A stretch of 15,479 nt of DNA, from NCBI GenBank assembly GCA_035691185.1, contig DASSJN010000260.1, positions 1 through 15,479 on the forward strand. The letters are read 5' to 3'. This DNA is from RPQJ01 sp035691185. GTDB taxonomy: Bacteria > Pseudomonadota > Gammaproteobacteria > Steroidobacterales > Steroidobacteraceae. The number at the start of each line of letters is the position of its first letter. Positions within the stretch are counted from its first letter, which is position 1. This document shows, in pieces, positions 6,470-12,423 of this stretch. A program made the position numbers and the translations under genes. The notes below the pieces were generated by a model, which had not been told where the DNA came from, searched no databases, and was given only the letters and a program-made list of their open reading frames with translations.

Positions 6470-8860
6470 ATGGATTCCAATTGCATCGTTCACGTTGCCG
6501 CGGCGAGACCGGCACGCCTCGTGGCCGCACTGTGCTGCGCCGTGTTCGTCGCTCCGGCGTCGCAGGCAGCGATCTCCTTCAGCGACGTGTCGGCCGCGGC
6601 CGGCGTCGACCGGCGTGGCGAGAGCTATGGCGCCTCCTGGGGCGACCTGAACGGGGACGGCTTTCCGGACCTTTTCGCGAGCAACCACCGCGAACAGCCG
6701 AGCCTGTTCCTCAACCTCGGGAACGGGCGGTTTTACGAGACGGGCCCCAACGTGCTCGTCTGGCGCAACCGGGCGCGCGCCGACACGCACGGCGGCAGCT
6801 GGGCCGACTACGACAACGATGGCGACCTCGACCTGATGGTCACCACCGGCACCGGCAACCTGAGCCAGTTCCTGGTCAACGAACACCAGCGGCTCGTGGA
6901 TCGTTCCGCGGAACTCGGGTTCAACACCAGCAACGTAGGTGGGCGCCTGCCGGTCTGGCTCGACTACGACGGCGACAAACGGTCCGACGTCACGAACACG
7001 CAATACGGCGGCATCGCGAAGCTGTACAACCAGAACGCGGGCGGCACGTTCGCGGAGACGACGGGCACGGCCAAGCTGATCTGCAACCGGGTCCACTACG
7101 GACATCTCTACGACGTCACCGGCGACGGCAGGCTCGAGTTCATCTGTCCCGGCGAGGCCCAGTTCCCGCAGAAGATCTACGACACCGCGTCGATTCCGTG
7201 GACGAAGCTCTTCGACGTCACGGCGCCGAACGGGTTGTTCCCGGTCGTGCAGAAGGTCGTGGAGAGCGTGCTCGCCGATTTCGACAACGACGGTCGTCTC
7301 GACATGTTCCTGTTGAGCGGCGTGCAGTTGCGTCCTGCGTCGGTCGTGTCGGGTGGCTCGAATCATTTCGAGGCGCAGCTGACCGGCGGCACGAAAGGCT
7401 TCAAGTTCGTTTCCGGCGGACGCGTGACGATCGACGTCGCCTGGAACAAGACCGACAACGACACCACCGTCGACTACAAGAAGATCCAGGTCGGCGCAGG
7501 TGCGATCAACCCGACGACGATGCCGTTCACGCTCGATGCCGCCGACCCCAGGGTCGCGGGATTTCCACCGGCGCCCACGCTCGAGTCGCAGTTGCCCCTG
7601 ATGCAGGTTGGTTACGACCCGGGCACGCAGCGCTGGACGGTCGTGATCCAGACCAAGCTTTCGCCGACCAGCAAGAACATCTTCAGCGAAGCGTACGTGC
7701 AGGTGGACACGGAAAAGGCGTACTCGGGCCTCGTGAGCACGGGGTTCTGGCCCAGCGACAAGGCGGCCCGGCCGACGCTGCTGATGAACCGCTCGGGCGG
7801 CCACGTCGACGCGACCGTCGCCGCCGGCCTCGGCGCGCCGGTCCAGTGCGTCAGCGCGACCCCGGGGGACTTCGACAACGACGGCGACATCGACCTGTAC
7901 CTCGCCTGTCGCACGGGCGCGAGCAATCTTCCGAACGTGCTCTACGAGAACAAGGGCACCGGCACCTTCCAGATGGTCGCGAACGCCGGCGGCGCGGCCG
8001 GGCCGGTCGGCATCGCGGTCGCGAGCGGCGCCGGCACAGCCGATTCGGTCGTCAGCGCCGACTACGACATGGACGGATTCCTCGACCTGTTCGTCACCAA
8101 CGGCTTCAACCTGCGGCCCCTCGGCTTCGGCGGGGCGAACAAGTTGTTCCGCAACCAGGGTAACGGCAACCACTGGGTGCAGGTCGACCTTGCCGCCACG
8201 CAGTCGGACCGCGCTGCGGTGGGCGCGCGCGTCTACGCGATGACCTCCGGCCTCACCCAGATGCGGGTCCAGGACGGCAGCTATCATCGCTGGTCGCAGG
8301 ACATGCCGCGTGCCCACTTCGGCCTCGGCAGCGCCACGCTGGTCAACCTGCGGGTCGAGTGGCCGAGCGGCAACGTGCAGACCTTCAACGGCGTTGCCGT
8401 CGACCGGCTCTATCGCATCACCGAGGCCGGAGGCATCGCAGCGATCGTGCCGGGCAACGCGCTGCCCTACCAGTGTGGTCCGCCCACGATTAACGGCGCG
8501 ACGGATTCGGGCGTGTTCATCTGGCGCGACTGCCCGACCGGCGAGTGGCGCCTCAAGGTGGCGTCTGCGGGCGCGAGCATCAATTACCGCGGGACGATCA
8601 CGTCCGGCGCGAGCTTCACGAGCGTGAAGCCGCAGAGCCTCGAGGCCGACGACAGCGTCGGCTGGACCAGCAATTCGAGCCAGATCACGTTCAATTTCAT
8701 GCAGAAGTGGAACGGCACCGACGGCGTCAACTTCACGCCGCAGGACCGCCGGAGTGCCTGCCTGCGCATCGATGCGCCGACCGGTGCCAAGGTCTACTAC
8801 GGGCCGTTCCGCAAGCTGGTCACCGCCCCGATCGACCTCAATACGCGGGGCCCGTGCTAG
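6470..8860 (+). CDS. Secreted FG-GAP/VCBS repeat protein with UnbV (ASPIC) domain and unknown C-terminal module
   Basis: The protein has 796 residues. A signal peptide is likely at about residues 1-33 (basic ARPAR, a hydrophobic stretch, then APASQA). Seven D-x-[DNT]-x-D-x-x-x-[DE] calcium-type loops begin at residues 59, 113, 165, 215, 270, 467 and 531, as in FG-GAP/VCBS blades, so a seven-bladed beta-propeller is plausible. The third loop lacks the usual glycine (DYDGDKRSD). Between loops 5 and 6 lie about 190 residues without loops. Residues about 568-655 are an UnbV/ASPIC domain (GARVYA, RVQDGSYHRWSQ, HFGLG, VEWPSG), as in CRTAC1-like proteins. Residues 660-796 are an unrecognised module containing C669, C688, C764 and the terminal C796. 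No PEP-CTERM or other anchor is seen. It is probably periplasmic or extracellular and Ca2+-stabilised. It lies on the same strand as the polysaccharide genes. Its ligand is unknown. Confidence 0.85.
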   Translation: MDSNCIVHVAAARPARLVAALCCAVFVAPASQAAISFSDVSAAAGVDRRGESYGASWGDLNGDGFPDLFASNHREQPSLFLNLGNGRFYETGPNVLVWRNRARADTHGGSWADYDNDGDLDLMVTTGTGNLSQFLVNEHQRLVDRSAELGFNTSNVGGRLPVWLDYDGDKRSDVTNTQYGGIAKLYNQNAGGTFAETTGTAKLICNRVHYGHLYDVTGDGRLEFICPGEAQFPQKIYDTASIPWTKLFDVTAPNGLFPVVQKVVESVLADFDNDGRLDMFLLSGVQLRPASVVSGGSNHFEAQLTGGTKGFKFVSGGRVTIDVAWNKTDNDTTVDYKKIQVGAGAINPTTMPFTLDAADPRVAGFPPAPTLESQLPLMQVGYDPGTQRWTVVIQTKLSPTSKNIFSEAYVQVDTEKAYSGLVSTGFWPSDKAARPTLLMNRSGGHVDATVAAGLGAPVQCVSATPGDFDNDGDIDLYLACRTGASNLPNVLYENKGTGTFQMVANAGGAAGPVGIAVASGAGTADSVVSADYDMDGFLDLFVTNGFNLRPLGFGGANKLFRNQGNGNHWVQVDLAATQSDRAAVGARVYAMTSGLTQMRVQDGSYHRWSQDMPRAHFGLGSATLVNLRVEWPSGNVQTFNGVAVDRLYRITEAGGIAAIVPGNALPYQCGPPTINGATDSGVFIWRDCPTGEWRLKVASAGASINYRGTITSGASFTSVKPQSLEADDSVGWTSNSSQITFNFMQKWNGTDGVNFTPQDRRSACLRIDAPTGAKVYYGPFRKLVTAPIDLNTRGPC

Positions 8861-8863
8861 AGG

Positions 8864-8881
8864 CGTGGTTCGCTAACCGCG
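8864..8881. other. Hairpin at the convergent junction of FG-GAP and homocysteine methyltransferase genes
   Basis: CGTGGTT (8864-8870) and AACCGCG (8875-8881) form a 7-bp stem, with one G-T wobble, around the loop CGCT. It lies just after the FG-GAP stop codon and contains the stop codon of the converging gene (8873-8875). There is no T-tract on either strand, so calling it a bidirectional terminator would be a guess. Only 12 bp separate the two coding regions. Confidence 0.3.
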
Positions 8882-9874
8882 GGTGCGACGGCTCGTTCGA
8901 CCGACGTGGTGCCCGCCCTTGGCGCCGGGGGCCTGCAGCGGGCCGAGTTCGGCCACGACCCGGGCCTCGTCGGGCCGTGGGCCGGGATGGTGCGACTGCA
9001 GCGCCGACCGCATCGCCGAGAGGTGCGCGAAGCTCGTGCCACAGCAACCGCCCACGATTCGCGCCCCGGCATCCGCGACGAGGTGCGCGTAGCGCGCCAT
9101 CAGTTCGGGCGTGCCAGAGTAGCGGATGTCGGCGCCGACGAACTGCGGGATGCCCGCGTTCGCCTTGGCGATAACGGGGATGCCCGCCTCGCGGGCGGTC
9201 ATGCCGAGCACGCTCATGACGAGGTCGGGCGCGCCGACGCCGCAGTTGGCGCCGATGGCCACGGGGCGTGGATCGAGCGCCAGCGCGAATTCGACCAGTG
9301 CCGCCGGCGTGACGCCCATCATCGTGCGGCCGGCCGTGTCGAAACTCGCGGTGAACGTGTAAGGGATTCCGACGCGTGAGGCCGCCAGCGCCGCCGAGCG
9401 GATCTCCTCGAGCGAGGACATCGTCTCGATCCAGGCGACATCGGCACCACCTTCCTCGAGCCCGGCGATCTGCTCCTCGAAGACCTCGATCGCGGCTGCT
9501 TCCGTGAGCATGCCGAGCGGCTCGAACAATTCGCCGGTGGGCCCGACAGACCCTGCCACGACGACGGTGCGTCCGGCGGCATCCGCGACGGCGCGCGCGA
9601 GCTGCGCGGCGATCCGATTGATCGCGCGGACCCGGTTCTCCAGCCCGTGCAGCATGAGGCGGCGCGCGTTGCCGCCGAACGTGTTGGTGAGGAGGATGTC
9701 GGAGCCTGCGTCGACGAACCCCTGGTGCAGCCTGGTCACCCGGTCGGGATGGTCGAGGTTCCAGAGCTCGGGCGCCTCTCCGGAGACGAGGCCCATCGCG
9801 AACAGATTGGTGCCGGTCGCGCCGTCGGCCAGCAGGACCTTGCCGGACTCGAGCAGGGCCGCGAGCTTGTTCAT
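8873..9874 (-). CDS. bmt: Betaine/homocysteine S-methyltransferase family protein
   Basis: The protein has 333 residues and belongs to the homocysteine S-methyltransferase family, a zinc-dependent TIM barrel. The DGATGTNLF motif is at residues 17-25, and the three zinc-ligand cysteines are present at C211 (GANCGVG) and C277/C278 (GGCCGTS). Length and motifs such as TNTFGG, VAGSVGPTGE, WIETMSS and FDTAGRTMMGV resemble the bacterial betaine-homocysteine methyltransferases (Bmt) more than cobalamin-dependent MetH. It would transfer a methyl group to homocysteine to make methionine in the cytoplasm. The methyl donor could be glycine betaine, S-methylmethionine or another compound. The start at 9874 overlaps the stop of the glutathione transferase gene by 4 nt (ATGA), so it is the last gene of a three-gene operon. 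The final 40 or so residues are basic and probably disordered. The gene symbol is tentative. Confidence 0.85.
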   Translation of the reverse strand: MNKLAALLESGKVLLADGATGTNLFAMGLVSGEAPELWNLDHPDRVTRLHQGFVDAGSDILLTNTFGGNARRLMLHGLENRVRAINRIAAQLARAVADAAGRTVVVAGSVGPTGELFEPLGMLTEAAAIEVFEEQIAGLEEGGADVAWIETMSSLEEIRSAALAASRVGIPYTFTASFDTAGRTMMGVTPAALVEFALALDPRPVAIGANCGVGAPDLVMSVLGMTAREAGIPVIAKANAGIPQFVGADIRYSGTPELMARYAHLVADAGARIVGGCCGTSFAHLSAMRSALQSHHPGPRPDEARVVAELGPLQAPGAKGGHHVGRTSRRTRG

Positions 9875-10497
9875 GCCGGGCCCATCTGTGCGCTCGGGCG
9901 GGCTGCGACGCGTTCGCGCCAGTCCGCGAGGTGGACGAATCCGGCCTCTGCCGGCCGGAACCTGATGAGTTTCGCGAATTCGATGCCGCAGAACGCCGTG
10001 ATGTCGGCGATGGTGAACCTGTCTCCCGCGAACCAGGGACGCGAGGCGAGGGCGCGGTCGAACACGGCGCTGTATTCGAGCATCTTCCGTCCCTGCGCCG
10101 CGCCGAAATCCGGGAACTGAGGCTGCTCGAGCGGCGCGAGGCCCGGGTGCGTGTGCCGCACCGCGTTCGCGATCGAGCCCAGCAGGAACAACTCCACCTG
10201 CCGGTCGACCATCTCGATGAAGGCGCGCTCCACGGGGTCGCGCCCCATCAGGTTCGGCTCCGGGTGGAGGTGTTCGAGGTAACTGCAGATCGCGCGGGAC
10301 TCCGCGAGGCAGCGCCCGTCGTCGAGTTCGAGGACCGGCACGCGGCCCATCGGGTTCAGGCTGCGGAACCCGGGGCTTCGGAGATCGCCGCGGTTCAGGT
10401 CGTAGGTTTGCCGCTCGATGCCCGCGATGGCTTTCTCGGCGACGAACATGTCGACGCGTCGCGGATTCGGCGCGCGCGGGGAGGTGTGCAGCCTCAT
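9871..10497 (-). CDS. Glutathione S-transferase family protein
   Basis: The protein has 208 residues. The thioredoxin-fold N-domain starts LHTSPRAPNPRRVDMFVAEK, a form common in bacterial GSTs ('SPxxPNxRRVxxFLAEK'), with S6 or neighbouring residues at the glutathione thiol site. The cis-proline is P54 (GRVPVLELDDG), and E66-S67 (AESRAI) contacts the glutamyl end of glutathione. The all-helical C-domain follows and contains the conserved folding motif FTIADITAFC. The start at 10497 is chosen because it overlaps the preceding GST stop (ATGA) and gives a full-length family member. A longer open frame to 10905 is a shadow of the upstream GST. The substrate is unknown. Possible roles are conjugation of electrophiles or thiol-disulfide exchange. 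It is co-transcribed with the second GST and the methyltransferase. Confidence 0.85.
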   Translation of the reverse strand: MRLHTSPRAPNPRRVDMFVAEKAIAGIERQTYDLNRGDLRSPGFRSLNPMGRVPVLELDDGRCLAESRAICSYLEHLHPEPNLMGRDPVERAFIEMVDRQVELFLLGSIANAVRHTHPGLAPLEQPQFPDFGAAQGRKMLEYSAVFDRALASRPWFAGDRFTIADITAFCGIEFAKLIRFRPAEAGFVHLADWRERVAARPSAQMGPA

Positions 10498-11189
10498 GGG
10501 GTGTTGCCGGTCACGACCATCTTGCGTGCCTCCTCGATGAACTTCTGTGCCTGCGCCGCGTCGTCGGCCACGTTCGCCCGCGACGGCGGCCGTTGCAGGC
10601 CGGCCTGCACGGCCGGTCGCGCGCGGATCTGCTCGACCCAGCGCGACAGATGCGGCAGATCGTCGATCGGCACGCCCGACCACTTCCAGGTGCGCGCCCA
10701 GCACCAGTTGGCGATGTCGGCGATCGAGTAATCGCCCGCCAGGTATTCGTGATGCGCGAGCCGGCCGTCGAGCACGCGGAACAGTCGCTTGACCTCGGCA
10801 TGATAGCGGTCGATCGCGATCGGGACCTTCTCCGGCAGGTAGCGGAAGAAGACGTTGGCCTGGCCCATCATCGGGCCGATGCCCGCCACCTGGAACATGA
10901 GCCACTGCAGCACGAGCGAGCGCCCCTTCGGGTCGGCGGGCATCAACCGGCCGGTCTTTTCGGCGAGATAGACCAGGATCGCGCCGGACTCGAACACCGT
11001 GAAGTCATCGAACCCGTGGTCGACGATGACGGGAATCCGTCCGTTCGGGTTGAGCGCGAGGAACCAGTCCTGCTTCTGTTCGCTCCTCGAGAAGTCGATC
11101 ACGCGCAGCGTGTACGGCAGCCCGAGTTCCTCGAGTGCGATGGAGACCTTGTAGCCGTTCGGCGTCGCCGCCGTGAAGAGATCGATCAT
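10494..11189 (-). CDS. YfcG/Ure2p-like glutathione transferase (Nu-class, disulfide reductase type)
   Basis: The protein has 231 residues. Its N-terminus MIDLFTAATPNGYKV matches the pattern of E. coli YfcG and Ure2p-like proteins, where T9, N11 and the following glycine and lysine form the glutathione site in place of a catalytic Ser, Tyr or Cys. The cis-proline P53 (NGRIPVIVDH) and E67-S68 (FESGAILVYLAEKTG) are intact, and the C-terminal helical domain has YSIADIANWCWARTWKW. YfcG-type proteins reduce disulfides with glutathione and have little conjugating activity; applying this here is inference. It is the first gene of the minus-strand operon GST-GST-Bmt, and its stop overlaps the next ATG by 4 nt. 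The C-terminal 30 residues beyond the GST fold are charged. Confidence 0.88.
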   Translation of the reverse strand: MIDLFTAATPNGYKVSIALEELGLPYTLRVIDFSRSEQKQDWFLALNPNGRIPVIVDHGFDDFTVFESGAILVYLAEKTGRLMPADPKGRSLVLQWLMFQVAGIGPMMGQANVFFRYLPEKVPIAIDRYHAEVKRLFRVLDGRLAHHEYLAGDYSIADIANWCWARTWKWSGVPIDDLPHLSRWVEQIRARPAVQAGLQRPPSRANVADDAAQAQKFIEEARKMVVTGNTP

Positions 11190-11304
11190 GGCGCCTGGGT
11201 GCGGTGCTGCGGGATCGCCCTAGGGTAACCGATGGCGCGGCCGCCACGTCGACCCGAAGCATGTCGCCGTGGCGCCCGGAACCCGGCGCCGACGGCGTGG
11301 CCGG
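11190..11304 (-). other. Intergenic region upstream of the GST operon
   Basis: These 115 bp lie between the cytochrome gene stop and the first GST start, both on the minus strand. The region should hold the GST operon promoter if the operon is not read through from the cytochrome gene. I find no sigma-70-like pair that stands out from the G/C-rich background. A strong hairpin at 11271-11290 is listed separately. Confidence 0.3.
11271..11290 (-). terminator. Possible terminator hairpin after the lipoprotein cytochrome gene (no U-tract)
   Basis: GGCGCC (11271-11276) and GGCGCC (11285-11290) pair. The stem can extend inward past one C-C mismatch to a small loop. It begins 14 nt after the stop codon of the minus-strand cytochrome gene, a position usual for a terminator. 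The minus-strand sequence after it has no T-run. It may therefore be a factor-dependent or weak terminator, or simply a palindrome in G/C-rich DNA. Confidence 0.3.
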
Positions 11305-11691
11305 TCAGTTGTTCTTCGCCCCTTGTTCGACCCAACGGCGGATCGTGGCGATTTCGGCCGGGTCGAGCGGCTTCGCGTCCCCGTGCGGCATTTTGAGCGA
11401 AGGATCCGCCCGGCCTTCGATCAGCATCACGAGCACGCTCGTGAGCGCGTCACCGGGCAGTACGACCGGGCCGTACTGGGTGCCCTTCATGAGCGTGTCG
11501 TAGCTCTGCAGTTCGAAGCCGCTCACGACGTACCCGGGCTGTCCGGGCACGTGGCAGGCCTTGCAGTGCTTTTCGAGGATCGGTGCCACGTCGTGCGCGT
11601 AGCTGACCTCCTTCGGCTGCGGCTGGCAGGCCGGGAGCAGCAGGGCGGCGCACAGCAGGGTGGTCGACGGAAGCAGGCGGGTACGGCTCAT
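11305..11691 (-). CDS. Small lipoprotein with a c-type cytochrome haem site
   Basis: The protein has 128 residues. The N-terminus is a lipoprotein signal with lipobox LPAC (residues 19-22), so the mature chain is probably lipid-anchored from C22. A haem c site, CKACH, lies at residues 43-47 within SYAHDVAPILEKHC; the 'DV-x-PIL-x-x-x-C-x-x-CH' context is usual for cytochrome c-like domains at the start of larger respiratory or PSD1-type proteins. M101 (SLKMPHGD) is the likely sixth ligand, followed by the C-terminal helix DPAEIATIRRWVEQGA. It is therefore probably a small periplasmic electron carrier. The start at 11691 is chosen because GGAG lies 6 nt upstream and the signal peptide follows directly. 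The frame is open further upstream, but that part has no signal-like features. Its redox partner is not in the window. Confidence 0.83.
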   Translation of the reverse strand: MSRTRLLPSTTLLCAALLLPACQPQPKEVSYAHDVAPILEKHCKACHVPGQPGYVVSGFELQSYDTLMKGTQYGPVVLPGDALTSVLVMLIEGRADPSLKMPHGDAKPLDPAEIATIRRWVEQGAKNN

Positions 11692-11966
11692 TTGATTCTC
11701 CGCGATGCGGTCGTGTTGGGCGGACCATCTTGCGCCGGGTCGCGCGCCACAATCCGCCCTTGTACGTAGCGGCCGGTCACGGCAGTACGTTTCACAAAGC
11801 AAGCCTTGCCGGTCCGCGGTTTCCGCGTCCGTAGGGACCGCAATTTCTGGACTGAATCCGACCGTCTATTCTTGGCTCCAGAGGTCCGGACGACACCGCA
11901 GGACTACGTCAGGGCGGGGCCAACGGACTCAGACTCGCACGCGTCATCAACCTGGAGATAACAGCG
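11692..11966. other. 275-bp divergent intergenic region between cytochrome and UrcA genes
   Basis: This is the longest non-coding stretch in the window and should carry promoters for both divergent genes. It contains a direct repeat GTACGT at 11762-11767 and 11785-11790, a nested stem-loop at 11806-11843 (listed separately), and TATTCT (11867-11872), a weak -10 candidate for urcA without a good -35. GGAG about 9 nt before the ATG at 11967 is the UrcA ribosome binding site. I see no further small gene here. Confidence 0.45.
11806..11843 (+). promoter_or_regulatory. Nested stem-loop upstream of the UrcA gene
   Basis: The outer arms TTGC-C-GGTCC (11806-11815) and GGACC-GCAA (11835-11843) form nine base pairs with one bulged C. 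They enclose an inner hairpin GCGG-TTT-CCGC (11816-11826) and a short unpaired stretch. It lies about 124 nt before the UrcA start. Depending on the transcription start, it could be an operator, a structured leader, or a terminator remnant. There is no direct evidence of function. Confidence 0.3.
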
Positions 11967-12356
11967 ATGAAACACAGCAAGTTCGCCCCGTGGCTCACGA
12001 TGGCGGCCGCGGCCTGCACGCTGGTCGGCGCCGGCGCCTACGGCCAGGCGATGGAAGTCGTCACGGTCGAGGCCGTCCGTGAAATCACCGTCGGCAAATC
12101 GCCGATCGGCGCGCCGATCAAGGAACTGAGCATCCGTTCGCGCGTGAGCTATGCCGACCTCGACCTGACGACGACCGAAGGCCTGACGACGCTCGAGAAG
12201 CGCGTCAAGGACACCGCGGTGTCGACCTGCAAGGAACTGAAGGTACAGGTCCCGGCCGAAGGCTCGACCGAGGAGAAGTGCGTCAGGGAAGCCATCGACG
12301 GCGCGACGCCGCAGATCACGGCGGCGGCGGAAGCGGCGAAGAAGGCGAGGAACTAG
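11967..12356 (+). CDS. UrcA family protein
   Basis: The protein has 129 residues with a signal peptide: basic start MKHSKF, hydrophobic core, probable cleavage after GAYGQA near residue 28. The mature part contains the family core RVSYADLDLTTTEGLTTLEKRVKD (from about residue 59; 'V-x-Y-x-DL-D-L-x-x-x-x-G-x-x-x-LE-x-R') and two cysteines (C88 and C105) placed as in UrcA proteins, where they probably form a disulfide. The chain ends in an alanine/lysine-rich helix. UrcA-family proteins are small predicted periplasmic proteins found mainly in Sphingomonadales, Caulobacterales and some gammaproteobacteria, and their function is unknown. GGAG in CTGGAGATAACAGCG supports this start. The gene stands alone, convergent with the amine oxidase gene and divergent from the cytochrome gene. 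Confidence 0.85.
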   Translation: MKHSKFAPWLTMAAAACTLVGAGAYGQAMEVVTVEAVREITVGKSPIGAPIKELSIRSRVSYADLDLTTTEGLTTLEKRVKDTAVSTCKELKVQVPAEGSTEEKCVREAIDGATPQITAAAEAAKKARN

Positions 12357-12387
12357 CCTCCCGGAAACCCTCTACGTCGAGCGCAGG

Positions 12388-12423
12388 ACGGGCGGCGCAA
12401 GCCGCTCGGCTTGTGGCTCCTAC
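12388..12423 (-). repeat. REP-like palindromic element (GTAG-type) at the UrcA/amine oxidase junction
   Basis: Read on the minus strand, the element starts with GTAG (12423-12420), continues GAGCCA, and then has arms CAAGCCG and CGGCTTG (12413-12407 and 12404-12398) around a 2-nt centre, followed by CGCCGCCCG. This resembles the short GTAG-headed palindromes (REPs linked to RAYT transposases) that are scattered between genes in gammaproteobacteria such as Xanthomonas and Stenotrophomonas relatives. Its place between convergent genes is typical. The TAG stop of the amine oxidase gene lies inside the GTAG head. No second copy is visible in this window. Confidence 0.55.

Noticed and set aside
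5764..8163. Plus-strand open frame of 799 codons overlapping the GT2 and FG-GAP genes
   Set aside because: It runs through two well-supported genes in another frame, and its product is arginine/alanine/glycine-rich without recognisable domains. It is an effect of high GC.
6428..8317. Long minus-strand open frame (629 codons) opposite the FG-GAP gene
   Set aside because: Its translation is a low-complexity mix rich in valine, arginine, aspartate and glutamate, without domain motifs. It mirrors the G/C-rich codons of the real gene, which has a signal peptide, calcium loops and a ribosome binding site.
8845..8857. PEP-CTERM or similar sorting signal at the end of the FG-GAP protein
   Set aside because: The C-terminus (DLNTRGPC) has no PEP motif, no transmembrane helix and no basic tail.
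10498..10905. N-terminal extension of the second GST gene
   Set aside because: The extension is out-of-frame sequence of the upstream GST. Starting at 10497 gives a normal GST N-terminus and a 4-nt overlap.
11848..11872. Strong sigma-70 promoter for the UrcA gene (TGGACT ... TATTCT)
   Set aside because: The hexamers are only 13 bp apart, and shifting the -35 to give 17 bp leaves almost no match. It is mentioned only as a weak -10 candidate.
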